Source: Dechloromonas denitrificans (GTDB lineage Bacteria; Pseudomonadota; Gammaproteobacteria; Burkholderiales; Rhodocyclaceae). Taken from it: a stretch of 64,000 bases of DNA. How positions within the stretch are numbered: the stretch's first letter is position 1; each line of letters begins with the position of its first letter. Where the stretch lies: NCBI RefSeq assembly GCF_020510685.1, contig NZ_CP075185.1:930001-994000 (forward strand), in the 5' to 3' direction. This document shows positions 43,101-50,893 of the stretch, in pieces. The position numbers and the translations under genes are program-made. Below the pieces are notes generated by a model, which did not search any database, had not been told where the DNA came from, and worked only from the letters and a program-made list of their open reading frames with translations.

Positions 43101-43764
43101 CCTCTTCGATAATTGCCGAGCGCTCGTAGCAGTAGAGCGCTTCCGATTGGCGAAAAATGGCGGCGATCTCTTCCGGCGTTAGCGAGACTTCATGACCAAG
43201 GCTTTTGTACGCCAGATGTTCCGGCCGGATTTTCCTGCCCGAGGCGAGGTATTTGTTGGCATATCGGCAGAAGCCGGAACGCTTGGCATCGTCGGGGTTG
43301 TCATTGTTGTGAAAGATCCGGGTATCGGTACTTGGAATGTAGAGCTGATGGCCGACCACGCCGGCGGGCAGGCACCAGGGCAGATGGTAGAAGATCGGGT
43401 TGTCTGCGTTCAGGGTGTTTTCATTCCCCAGGTTGCCTGGCACATTGAGCAACCACCGCGCGACCACCGGCGCATTCAGCGGGTTGCCGGCAACGACTTC
43501 GGGGTACAGGGCGATTGGCGTTCGGCCGGCCAGGAAATGGCGTCGGACGATCGATTCGTCGAGCAGGGGGGTTCTCAGATACTCCGAGGTGACCGTCGCG
43601 TTGGCGATGTAGGCTTCGTGGCCAAGTTCGTTGAGCGCATGACAGAGATAATGCAGGTTCCGGATGCCGGCCGAAGAATGTCGATAATCGTAGGCGTAAA
43701 TGTAATAGGGCGCCCGTTCCGAGTCGAAAAGACTTAAATCCCTGTTTTCTGGCTGGCTGGTCAA
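40114..43764 (-). CDS. Large multi-domain glycosyltransferase
   Basis: A 1216-aa protein that seems to hold several glycosyltransferase units. Residues 1 to about 300 look GT4-like (ALYCYERSAIIEEAMACGCP is a nucleotide-sugar-site pattern). About 360-600 look like a degenerate GT2 (ALCTDEDLITKRG). About 620-880 are a clear GT2 (TAIILTKDNGAGLSACLRSL, FLHDDVEALHPDWL, ADIDFCLK). About 945-1216 are again GT4-like (HLAILEYGHLGIPVIASDTA). Such multi-unit enzymes build glycan chains in the cytoplasm on a lipid or protein acceptor. Its start overlaps the epimerase-like gene by 4 bases. Domain limits are estimates. Confidence 0.85.
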   Translation of the reverse strand: MTSQPENRDLSLFDSERAPYYIYAYDYRHSSAGIRNLHYLCHALNELGHEAYIANATVTSEYLRTPLLDESIVRRHFLAGRTPIALYPEVVAGNPLNAPVVARWLLNVPGNLGNENTLNADNPIFYHLPWCLPAGVVGHQLYIPSTDTRIFHNNDNPDDAKRSGFCRYANKYLASGRKIRPEHLAYKSLGHEVSLTPEEIAAIFRQSEALYCYERSAIIEEAMACGCPVLLIDSDYWRVLPIEVTEPGVTVDSGPESLARVKAEIGDQPARLVNRQQMAWDEIRNFVRQTQSRAPELLHKNHESLWQIAKEQRPLHINHLMRELANAPGYSLARKGMAERETARDPDDFALSAAELQILNRRSLERNDNPAFHLIVLDVSGTPALIASTLRALGNLVYEKLLITVVSPLGQSEIACPVSSATQWLQSVQHPALAINGVIGESPADWCGVIQSGNEIVPHALLAVCEYLHTRQTISALCTDEDLITKRGTLAGPQYTPADDLDTALATGKTRGLLLARQTVWMAAGGWRRTGYQLEELDARLRLHETAGENAFGHVPGILLHRHQNNCPPLDRDPHHVTETHKLIVKGHLLRSNIAAEIEPGQMPHLCNIRHALPNPPKITAIILTKDNGAGLSACLRSLHDKTDYPNLGILVIDNGTTEKSARAVIDNLVASAPASIQVASFNQPFNLATMCNAAAQVATGELLLFLHDDVEALHPDWLKTLAAQCRRPGVAMAGGCLLTADGKIQEAGIVPLQVGIVGNSFAGLAQNSQDPLGLLHTAHPVAAISAACMLVRRDVFEALGGMDAANFPSRVADIDFCLKVRAAGYQIMWTPYATLQHDSDGTTQGNRHDNDALLAKWGSRLTDDPCFNPHLTINSNQFEPETDPTFLPDPVTWHPLPNIFAVLTDGNWTAKGRLEQTIESATELGHIRGRVAKSFPAPVQIKRLAIDTVLCAAPLTPRQLREVARYRQLLGCRIVMDIDQLFLLEFEPADPLRHIRTCLHHFDRDVDQFTCSSAWLVNQLPKWRERIQLVPETLDGRRWSSLSGKPIRRSEKMRIGWHVTPADRQVIAPTIIELAEEVDWILLGEVPAELIPYATERHQAVAYDDFPAKLAGLDLDLAVLPLAVTAKNQCRSHLAILEYGHLGIPVIASDTAGHQTGLPIALVANTDQNWCAAIRNHLSDRDASKQQGQVLKQHVHSHWMFEQHLDGWLHTWTKA

Positions 43765-44813
43765 TTTGGATAAACCGATTTGTAGAAGGCAATTGATCGG
43801 TCGATCGCTGTATCCAGATCGACCTCGACGGTGAGGCCTAGTTCACGCTTGATCCGGGATATCGACGGAACGTAGATATTCGGGCTGGAGGTTTCCAGTG
43901 GCCGATTCTGGTTTTCGATGATAACGCTCGTCCCGGTTCGGGCGGCTATTTTTCGGGCCAGTTCGCCGATCGATACTATCTCGTCCGAACCGACGTTATA
44001 TAAACGTCCGGAAGGGGCTCGGGCCAGCAGGTTTAGCAACCAGACCATCAAATCGCTGGGGTAAAGAAAGGAGCGGAGCGGTGTCCCATCTCCGCGGACA
44101 CGTATTGGTCTTCCGGCGACGGCATCCCTGATGAAATTGCCCGCCGCATAATGAAGGTCGGTCTGCAAATACGGGCCAATAAAGCTGAAGCAACGACAAA
44201 TCTTCGCTTCGAAGCCATAGTCGTTGGCGTAGATGCGCGTCAGCAACTCGGCAGCCCTTTTCCCCTCCCCGAGGGCTGAGGACACCGGGTTGTCGAGATC
44301 GGGTGCGCCCGGATTGTCTTCGGTTATTGCCGTGGTTTCACCGGTCGTCGGCCCGTAGGCATTGCCTGAACTGGTCAGCAGGAATTTCTGTGCGCCGCAC
44401 CGGGCGGCGAATTCGAGAACGCGCTGGGTACCCAAACAGGATGTCGTGAATTTCTCGAGGGGCTTTTCGCCGCTGAACGTCGCTTCCGCCGAAGTCGTTG
44501 CCATGTGGATGACATGCGAAAACTTTTCCTCGGGGAAGGGGAACGTACGAATATCTCCCTGCATGAAACGGACGGCTTCTGTTTCGGCGAGGTGCGGAAG
44601 GTGCTTCAGGAGATGGGACTTGTCGCGCGTCAGCACCACGACCCGCACGCCAAGGGCCAGACGATGGTTGGCCCAGAGCACACTTTCAAGCAGCCACTTG
44701 CCGAAGAAGCCGGTGCCGCCGGTAACGAAGATGCTTTGTCCGCGCAACTCCTCCCACTGGTCGGCGGCCCGCCGGAGTATCTCGTCAAGGTCGTCGGCAA
44801 GGGGATGAGCCAT
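43761..44813 (-). CDS. NAD-dependent epimerase/dehydratase-like extended SDR
   Basis: Predicted nucleotide-sugar enzyme. With the ATG at 44813 (MAHPLADDLD) it has 350 aa. The Rossmann motif VTGGTGFFG is near residue 28 and the fold continues with MQGDIRTF, HMATTSAEAT, LTSSGNAYGP and NVGSDEIVSIGELARKIA. At the position where the YxxxK pair is expected the sequence reads SSALGEGKRAAE, so the catalytic Tyr appears to be Leu; I checked this on the DNA. It may be an altered enzyme. Related proteins include UDP-glucuronate decarboxylases and CDP-sugar epimerases; the substrate is unknown. Confidence 0.85.
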   Translation of the reverse strand: MAHPLADDLDEILRRAADQWEELRGQSIFVTGGTGFFGKWLLESVLWANHRLALGVRVVVLTRDKSHLLKHLPHLAETEAVRFMQGDIRTFPFPEEKFSHVIHMATTSAEATFSGEKPLEKFTTSCLGTQRVLEFAARCGAQKFLLTSSGNAYGPTTGETTAITEDNPGAPDLDNPVSSALGEGKRAAELLTRIYANDYGFEAKICRCFSFIGPYLQTDLHYAAGNFIRDAVAGRPIRVRGDGTPLRSFLYPSDLMVWLLNLLARAPSGRLYNVGSDEIVSIGELARKIAARTGTSVIIENQNRPLETSSPNIYVPSISRIKRELGLTVEVDLDTAIDRSIAFYKSVYPN

Positions 44814-44943
44814 GCTTGGCGGTGGTCTTTCAGGTAACAAGGAACGCGATTTCCAAGGTTAATGCGCGATCGCCTCAAAGAGAAATGAGGATGGACGCGC
44901 AGTGTTTTGACTGGTGCAACGGTCTGTCCAGGGGGCAGTGGCG

Positions 44944-44964
44944 CCCGGCTCTTGTCGAGCCGGG
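44944..44964 (-). other. Strong hairpin between the unknown gene and the epimerase-like gene
   Basis: A perfect 8-bp GC-rich inverted repeat (CCCGGCTC / GAGCCGGG) with a 5-base loop in the 189-base gap 44814-45002, the longest gap in the minus-strand block. No T-run follows on either strand. It could slow transcription or protect mRNA ends. I see no gene in the rest of the gap. Confidence 0.55.
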
Positions 44965-45002
44965 AGCGAACGCGGGATCTGGCTCCTGTGCCCCCGTTCC
45001 GG

Positions 45003-45815
45003 CTATCCGAGAACGACCAGTCCGCTTGCCCAGTATTCGGATACCTGCCCGAAATGGGCGCGCCGATTGAAGGTCAGATTCTGGCCGTATGCCTCGAAAT
45101 AATAATCGACACCTTCTTTCTCGGTTTGCGTTGCAGCAAGCCACAGCAGGTTCGGATAGCCGTCACGCCGTTGCAACAGGCCAGGCGAGCCAACCAATGC
45201 CGCGCAGGTGTCGTAGCCGCCAGCCAGCAGCAGGTTTTCCGGCAAGGTGGCCATCTGCTCCTGCACGGCAGGTAGCGAAAACTCGGTCAGGCAGGGAAAG
45301 TAATAGCCGACCACGTCCGTCTCGGCCATTTTCTCGATCAACCGTTGATGGCGCGAGCCGGGCCGAATCTTGAGCTTGCCTGCCGCCCCCAGCTTGTCGT
45401 GATTGTCGAAACGATATTGCGGGAAGGCTTCCGCGAAAGCGGAGCCGACGGCAGGGACGTGGCATTGTTCGATTGCCTCGCCGAGGTCCGGATGACTGTA
45501 TCTCGGCAAGAAAAATGGCACATGAACGCCCTGCGCCATGTTCGCCAGCGCCAGCGTTTGCGCCAGACCGGCCAGGATCGCTTTGGCCCGTGCGGCGAAC
45601 TGATCGCCGGTCAGCGACAAGGGGCTGCCGAGATGGAGGGAAATGCGCGTAAAGATTGCGCCGTAATCGATCTCCGGCTGCTCGATCCGGAAGTAGCGCC
45701 GGGAAACTTGATTGACGGGCTGGGTTAGCGGCCCGGGGATTTTTCTGCCGTACTCGTCAAAAAGACTTTCGGGCAGATTGCTGTGTGTATCGGTCAAATG
45801 CGAGCTCTCCTTCAT
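45003..45815 (-). CDS. Conserved-looking protein of unknown function
   Basis: I do not recognise the family. With the ATG at 45815, which overlaps the stop of the upstream radical SAM gene (ATGA), the product has 270 aa; a TTG at 45797 with AAGGAG before it is an alternative. It is soluble, with no signal peptide. Notable segments are VHVPFFLPRYSHPDLGEAIE, FPQYRFDNHDKLGAAGKLKI and LLAGGYDTCAALVGSPGLLQ. Its position directly after a radical SAM gene suggests a partner or downstream enzyme in the same pathway. The frame stays open to 46217, but that part is antisense-like noise over the upstream gene. Confidence 0.8.
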   Translation of the reverse strand: MKESSHLTDTHSNLPESLFDEYGRKIPGPLTQPVNQVSRRYFRIEQPEIDYGAIFTRISLHLGSPLSLTGDQFAARAKAILAGLAQTLALANMAQGVHVPFFLPRYSHPDLGEAIEQCHVPAVGSAFAEAFPQYRFDNHDKLGAAGKLKIRPGSRHQRLIEKMAETDVVGYYFPCLTEFSLPAVQEQMATLPENLLLAGGYDTCAALVGSPGLLQRRDGYPNLLWLAATQTEKEGVDYYFEAYGQNLTFNRRAHFGQVSEYWASGLVVLG

Positions 45816-46933
45816 TTTACTGGTCCGGCCAGGCTGTCCTGGTCGGAGAATCCCTGTCCCCATGGCACGGGCAACAAAACCGCGCCCTCGGTCTTCGCGG
45901 CGTGTATCTGCATGAATTTCAGATCTTCGCCGATTAGGCAGTCCGGACGATAAGGCCCGAGCCAGGGATTGCGCATGCCGCGTGCCAGGATCTCCTTCAA
46001 CGGGGTTTCCCGGAGATTGCCCAGCGAGAAATCGATGTAAGGGCAGGGCGTGACCTCGCTGGTCGAGGTCACGGTAATGATCCCTTTGACCGTAATGCAG
46101 CCCTTGTACGAACCATACGATGGCGTCATGTGGGTGAAGACGTTGAACTCCTTCTCCAGTTCCCTGATGATGTCCGCCTCTTCCTTGTCGATGACGAACT
46201 CGGGGTGCACGGTGCACGATCCGGTCGGCTTGGCATAGGAAACATACAGCCCGATACCGCGTTGCGTCGTGAATTCGCAGAAGTCCCGGAATTCCTTCAT
46301 CCTGGCCCGTCCCTTGACCATTACCGTCTGAATGATCAGGTTCAGTCCGACTTCCTGGGTGGCGTCGATGGCCCGCATGGCGCGTTTGTAGGAGCCCGGT
46401 TTGTTCCGGAAAGCGTCATGTTCCTCGGCAATGAAGCTATCGATCGACAGTTGTACCTTTTCGACACCGATTTCCTTCAGGTGCCGCGCTTTTTTCAGAT
46501 CCAGGAACCAGCCGTTGGTATCGGTAATGACATAGTGTTTTTCCGGATCGATCGCCTCGACCACCGCATCAAAATCCTTCATCACCAGAGGCTCGCCACC
46601 GGTAATGACGAATCGCCCCAGACCGAGTTCGTCGGCTTGCCGGGAGAGCGCGCGCACATCGTCGAGATCCATTTTCTGGCGGGTATCCTTGATCTTGAAT
46701 ACCTTTTTCAAGTGGCGGTCCATGTAATACTCGGCCGAACAATGGGTGCACTCGAAATTGCACAGATAGCTTTTTTCCAGCCGGATAATCGGACTTATCT
46801 CGCCGCGGGCTTCCATCTCGGAAATCGCCGCCAGTTTATTGGCGACATAAGGTTTCCGTGCCCGAAGACCATTTCTCCGTTCCTTTTCTGCCGGGGTCAG
46901 CAATTGATCCGCCGGATCCTCCAATTTATTCAT
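45812..46933 (-). CDS. Radical SAM protein with SPASM-like C-terminus (rSAM 1)
   Basis: A 373-aa radical SAM enzyme. The 4Fe-4S motif CNFECTHC is at residues 58-65, followed by RFVITGGEPLVMKDF (GGEP, SAM amino group) and VQLSIDSF. C-terminal cysteines (GCITVKGIITV, TPCPYIDFSLGNL, PDCLIGED) resemble a SPASM/Twitch auxiliary cluster region. Such enzymes use a 5'-deoxyadenosyl radical for epimerisation, dehydration or carbon-bond formation; the substrate is unknown. AGAGGAG lies 7 bases before the ATG. Unlike most of the other radical SAM proteins here it has no extra Rossmann module. Confidence 0.9.
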   Translation of the reverse strand: MNKLEDPADQLLTPAEKERRNGLRARKPYVANKLAAISEMEARGEISPIIRLEKSYLCNFECTHCSAEYYMDRHLKKVFKIKDTRQKMDLDDVRALSRQADELGLGRFVITGGEPLVMKDFDAVVEAIDPEKHYVITDTNGWFLDLKKARHLKEIGVEKVQLSIDSFIAEEHDAFRNKPGSYKRAMRAIDATQEVGLNLIIQTVMVKGRARMKEFRDFCEFTTQRGIGLYVSYAKPTGSCTVHPEFVIDKEEADIIRELEKEFNVFTHMTPSYGSYKGCITVKGIITVTSTSEVTPCPYIDFSLGNLRETPLKEILARGMRNPWLGPYRPDCLIGEDLKFMQIHAAKTEGAVLLPVPWGQGFSDQDSLAGPVK

Positions 46934-47027
46934 GTCCTGCTCCTCTTTAATTCTTCAAACTGCTTTCTGCGGCCGGTGACGATACGCCTTGCGCTTCGCC
47001 GTGCTTGCCTGAATCCTGCCGGCGGCC

Positions 47028-48053
47028 TCAATAAACCGCCTTGAGCCGCTCGGCATCGGCACTCAGGTCATCTTCCGGAAACCAGCGGTATTTGATTATG
47101 TTGCAATCGACGCAGACCGGCGAGGCTTTGCCTACCCCTTCCAGCATCGCGCGGCGGAAGGCTGCAAATGCCGGGCCATTCCATATGTCGGTCACGCTTT
47201 CGTGATTGCAGTCGCCAAGAATGGCCGGGTAGTCCCAGGAATAGCACGGCACCACTTTCCCATCAGGATTGATCTGCAAGTGAAAGAAAGGTTGCGGGCA
47301 GATCGCGACGTTATGCATCGGCAAGCCGAACTGGGTAAGCTGATTGCCCTTCTTGCCGAGAATCTGGCTGAAATCGATCGCCTTGTGGATCGGTACGGTG
47401 TTTTCAACGGCGATCGAGTCGCATAATCCGCCGAATTTCTCAAAAAAGAAGGCGCGATCTGCCTCGTCCTTCAGGGCGGTGTCGATGATCTTGATATAAA
47501 CGTGCGTATCGCCCTTGTTGGCCCACAGATAGGCCAGGTTATCGATAAACTTGTCGAAATCGATTCGGGCGCCGGCCACTTCGAAGTACTTCTCCTGCCC
47601 TGTGCCCTGGATCGAGATCACCAGGCGCGTCAACCCGGCGCCGACCAGGCCATCGACGATTCGCTTGTCGAGCAGGACGCCGTTGGTGACAATTTCGACG
47701 GTCTGGGCAATCTGCCGGTCGACCGTATACGCCACCATCTCGATGATCTTCTTGTGCAGCAGCGGTTCGCCGATACCCACGAAGCGCAGAACCTTGAGCT
47801 TGTTGGGGAAATGCGTCATGTCATCGACGCATTTCCGGTACAGCTCGAAGTCGATCAGATTGGTGTCGGAGATGAAACCGCGCTCCGCTTTGTCCACAGA
47901 AAACAGGCAGTACCCGCATTTGAAATTGCAGGCATAGACCGGGAATATCTGCACCACATAGGGCGTATCGAGGGGCAGCGCCTGGGCCAGGCGTTGTCGG
48001 GTGCCGCCCGGGGCCTGGCCGCTGATATCCTTGGCTTTGATAGATGTCGTCAT
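47028..48053 (-). CDS. Radical SAM protein with SPASM-like C-terminus (rSAM 2)
   Basis: A 341-aa radical SAM enzyme with CNFKCGYC at residues 42-49 and VGIGEPLLHKKIIEM (GEP motif) near residue 97. The C-terminal part has CPQPFFHLQINPDGKVVPCY, the common SPASM pattern with cysteines around GKVVPC, then SPVCVDCNI. Substrate unknown. It lies between the NUDIX gene (13 bases) and rSAM 1 (94-base gap with no recognisable site). It lacks the extra Rossmann module. Confidence 0.9.
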   Translation of the reverse strand: MTTSIKAKDISGQAPGGTRQRLAQALPLDTPYVVQIFPVYACNFKCGYCLFSVDKAERGFISDTNLIDFELYRKCVDDMTHFPNKLKVLRFVGIGEPLLHKKIIEMVAYTVDRQIAQTVEIVTNGVLLDKRIVDGLVGAGLTRLVISIQGTGQEKYFEVAGARIDFDKFIDNLAYLWANKGDTHVYIKIIDTALKDEADRAFFFEKFGGLCDSIAVENTVPIHKAIDFSQILGKKGNQLTQFGLPMHNVAICPQPFFHLQINPDGKVVPCYSWDYPAILGDCNHESVTDIWNGPAFAAFRRAMLEGVGKASPVCVDCNIIKYRWFPEDDLSADAERLKAVY

Positions 48054-48066
48054 GGTCGTCGGGCGA

Positions 48067-48597
48067 TCAAATATATTTCCGGTACACGTGATGGTACGCG
48101 ATCATGTTTTCCGGGTAGGCGTCATGCCAGGCCAGGTAGCCGGCGTCGCCAGGCGTCAAGCCGCGGTTTTCGGGAACGAACGTAGCTTCCAGCCGACAGT
48201 TGTAGAGCAGGGAAATGAAATGGCCGCGCAGCTCCCGATCCCGGTGAATCATCTCGTTGATGGCTAAAGGATCATGGTCGAAGTCGACCATGATCCCCAC
48301 TTCGCGGAGCGCGACCTGCCGAATGCGCTCGTCGATGCTTTCCTTGAACCGGACGATGCCGCCGGGAATATGCCAGCCGGTACCGGCAAGGACGTCGTCG
48401 CGCCAGGCCAGCAGGGTTCGTCCGGCGGCGTCCTTGATCAGCAGGTCGACGTTGATCAGCGGTGTCGTGCGGCTGATGTAATAGAAAATCTCGTCGGGAA
48501 GCCCGGTCGTCGGGTCTGGCACCGCATCGACGAGCGTTTGAACGGCATTGGCCAAAGCGTCATTCATGGCTGTTTTCGCTGCGGTGATATTTGACAT
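48067..48597 (-). CDS. NUDIX hydrolase, GDP-mannose mannosyl hydrolase-like
   Basis: A 176-aa protein whose body matches the Gmm group: RTTPLINVDLLIKDAAGRTL, then TGWHIPGGIVRFKESIDERI and LREVGIMVDF. The Nudix box keeps the first Gly and Glu but has Gln-Val where most family members have Arg-Glu; the sugar-nucleotide hydrolase Gmm also deviates here. It likely hydrolyses or binds a nucleotide sugar. The ATG at 48597 gives a 38-base overlap with the upstream gene; an ATG at 48567 in the ATGAATGA overlap is an equally good start. Confidence 0.85.
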   Translation of the reverse strand: MSNITAAKTAMNDALANAVQTLVDAVPDPTTGLPDEIFYYISRTTPLINVDLLIKDAAGRTLLAWRDDVLAGTGWHIPGGIVRFKESIDERIRQVALREVGIMVDFDHDPLAINEMIHRDRELRGHFISLLYNCRLEATFVPENRGLTPGDAGYLAWHDAYPENMIAYHHVYRKYI

Positions 48598-49783
48598 ACG
48601 GCAAGGGTTTGGCGGTCTGGACGGCGGGCGTGACTTCGTCGCCGGACAATGGGCGTCCCTTGCAGTAATCGCAGATGTCCAGGTAATCCTTGTTCAATAC
48701 ATAGTCCTTGATCTCGCGCCGCAGCGCCATTTCGCCGGATGCCGAGCTAACGGCCAGGATATTGACGTAATCCCCGGGAATGTCGGGAACGGCGGCCAGC
48801 CGGTCGGCGTTGGCGGCAAATGGACAGCGGAAGAGCTTGCCGTCGGAGAGGCTCAACATGTTTTTCGCACAGCATTCCTGGTACACATTCAGGTTCTCTT
48901 CCGGTGTACGGTTATGCTTTTCGATGCTGGCGCAATCGAGCCAGGAGTCCATCGTCAGGATTCTGTGCGGAATGGCGTGGCGGTCGAAATAGGTTTTCAG
49001 CGGAGCCATGTTGCGCGATAGCACCCCGTAGTCGGTCACGACGGTCATGACCTTCGGGTGGCCGAGCAGGGTGGCCTGCTCTTCCTTGGGAACGATGGCG
49101 CCGTTGGTGTAAATGACGACCCGCTTGACCTTGGGTTCGCCGATCAGCCGGTCGACAACCTTGGGCCATTCCTTGTTCATGAAGGCGTCACCGCCGATGA
49201 CCCGCAGTTCCATGATTTCATCGGTCAGCGAGCACAGGGCATCGATCGACTGGTAGATCAGATCGAGCGGAACGTTGCGCGGCTCCTCGTAGTACTGCAT
49301 CAGGTTCGAGCAATCCTTGCATTTCAGCGAACAGCGCTCGGTGATGATGATGTCGACACTGCGCAGGAACACCTTTTCAGGTTCCAGAAAGCCTTGGTGG
49401 CAGAGGATGCAGCTTTCGATCGAGAATTTCCTGAAATCGACTTCCGCCGCGTCTTGCCGGGTGTCGATGTCTTCGAGAAGCGGCCCGGCAGCGATCCAGT
49501 CATCCAGGCCCTGGCTATGCAGCAGGTCGACGACATCTTTGATCGCGGCCACCGAAATCAGGACCAGGGCGTCGTCGAAATGTTGCCCGAGGTCCGCCGT
49601 ATGGATGACCGTATAACCATGGAAATCGGTTCCGGCGACCTTGATGCTGCCATCGCAGACGGCAGCCACCGGCCAACCCCGTTGCCGGCAAAAGGCCAGC
49701 ACGGTTTCGCCAACGATGCCGGCGCCACTGAGCACCAGTGGCTTTGAGGATTGGGCCAGGCGATCAATAAGTTGCTGTTTCAT
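48560..49783 (-). CDS. Radical SAM protein with N-terminal Rossmann-like module (rSAM 3)
   Basis: A 407-aa protein. Residues 14-105 form a small Rossmann-like module (LVLSGAGIVGETV, then PVAAVCDGS and ALVLISVA). The radical SAM domain starts with CSLKCKDC at 151-158 and has GGDAF in place of GGEP. The C-terminus has a Cys pattern (CCAKNML, LFRCPFAAN, CDYCKGRP) shared with the two radical SAM proteins at 55136-57678, probably an auxiliary Fe-S cluster. It overlaps the glycosyltransferase gene upstream by 4 bases and the NUDIX gene downstream. Probable sugar-modifying enzyme; the reaction is unknown. Confidence 0.88.
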   Translation of the reverse strand: MKQQLIDRLAQSSKPLVLSGAGIVGETVLAFCRQRGWPVAAVCDGSIKVAGTDFHGYTVIHTADLGQHFDDALVLISVAAIKDVVDLLHSQGLDDWIAAGPLLEDIDTRQDAAEVDFRKFSIESCILCHQGFLEPEKVFLRSVDIIITERCSLKCKDCSNLMQYYEEPRNVPLDLIYQSIDALCSLTDEIMELRVIGGDAFMNKEWPKVVDRLIGEPKVKRVVIYTNGAIVPKEEQATLLGHPKVMTVVTDYGVLSRNMAPLKTYFDRHAIPHRILTMDSWLDCASIEKHNRTPEENLNVYQECCAKNMLSLSDGKLFRCPFAANADRLAAVPDIPGDYVNILAVSSASGEMALRREIKDYVLNKDYLDICDYCKGRPLSGDEVTPAVQTAKPLPYVKYHRSENSHE

Positions 49784-50886
49784 GTGTTGGCGTTTTCCAG
49801 TTTTCCATAGCGCTGCTTGCCCTTGATCTTGGCCATAACGGCCAGCAGGCGGACCAGCTTGAGTTTGATCAGCGCCGGCAGCAGTCGGCTGTTGCCCGGG
49901 CGCGGCGTGTAGCAGGGCAGCGATTCGCGCAGAATGGGTGCGGAGATGAATGTGCGCAGTTCCCGGATTATCGCGGGCCGGCTCGCCGAGTTGAGTTGAC
50001 GGCAGGTTCTGATGATGAAAATTAGCGCGTAATGGACGAGCGTATGGCCAACTTCATGCCGCACGCGCTGTGCCAGATCTTGCCGGACGCCAATTTCCGT
50101 CATGAAGCGGTCAATAGTCTTCCTGAATGATTGCATGTCCGAAGCAAGGCTGGCTGCGTTGAGGATCGACATGCTGGCCGAAATGTGACGGGTGCGAAGG
50201 ATATACACGTAAACCGGCTGGTTAACAAATACCAGCCGTCGCGTCTTGCCGAGAAACGCCAGATTGAAAGCAAAATCTTCAAAAAGACGCATGTTTTCGT
50301 CCGCCTGAAGCGCCTGTTCAACAATGACCGAGCGCCGGTACAGACGAGCCCAGCAGTAGCTGACAAGGTGGTTGCTCGGATGGTTCAAAAAATGGCGGAT
50401 ATAGTCGAGCAGCGCTGCGTCGGCGAGAACCGTCATCTGGCCGGCAAAAGGCTCCCCGCCGGGACGGAATACCACCGGCTGGCGTACCGGGGAGGCATCG
50501 TTTTCCTGTTTGTAGAAATTTCCGAGCACCATGTCGGCGTGCTCGGTGTCGGCCGCCGACAATAGCTGCAGCAAGGCGTCCGGCGGCAGGCGATCGTCGG
50601 CATCGAGAAAGAAAATGAAATCGCCGGCCGCGATACGAACACCGGCATTGCGTGCCGCGGCCGGGCCGGCATTCTGCTGGGCAATAAGACGGACCCTTGC
50701 GGAGTCCCGGGCATGGTCCGCGCACAGCCGGGCGCTCTCGTCGGACGATCCGTCGTCGACCAGAATCAACTCCCAGTCACCCATCGTTTGGTCGATGACG
50801 CTGCCGATCGAGAGGGCAAGAAAGCGTGCCGCATTGAAGACCGGCATGACGATGCTGACCCGTGGCGGCTTCCGGAGGCTGGTCAT
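49780..50886 (-). CDS. Family 2 glycosyltransferase
   Basis: With the ATG at 50886 (MTSLRKPPRV) the product has 368 aa; an ATG at 50907 overlapping the previous gene is also possible. The GT-A domain is clear: VSIVMPVFNAARFLALSIGS, ELILVDDGSSDES, NAGPAAARNAG and the metal-binding DADD in FFLDADDRLP. The C-terminal third is helical. It should add one sugar residue to a growing glycan in the cytoplasm; donor and acceptor cannot be told from sequence. Confidence 0.9.
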   Translation of the reverse strand: MTSLRKPPRVSIVMPVFNAARFLALSIGSVIDQTMGDWELILVDDGSSDESARLCADHARDSARVRLIAQQNAGPAAARNAGVRIAAGDFIFFLDADDRLPPDALLQLLSAADTEHADMVLGNFYKQENDASPVRQPVVFRPGGEPFAGQMTVLADAALLDYIRHFLNHPSNHLVSYCWARLYRRSVIVEQALQADENMRLFEDFAFNLAFLGKTRRLVFVNQPVYVYILRTRHISASMSILNAASLASDMQSFRKTIDRFMTEIGVRQDLAQRVRHEVGHTLVHYALIFIIRTCRQLNSASRPAIIRELRTFISAPILRESLPCYTPRPGNSRLLPALIKLKLVRLLAVMAKIKGKQRYGKLENANT

Positions 50887-50893
50887 GTTGGTG

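Noticed and set aside
46934..47027. 94-base gap between two radical SAM genes as a possible precursor-peptide (RiPP) gene
   Set aside because: I looked for a short peptide gene that the SPASM-type enzymes could modify; no convincing start, ribosome site and peptide frame is present.
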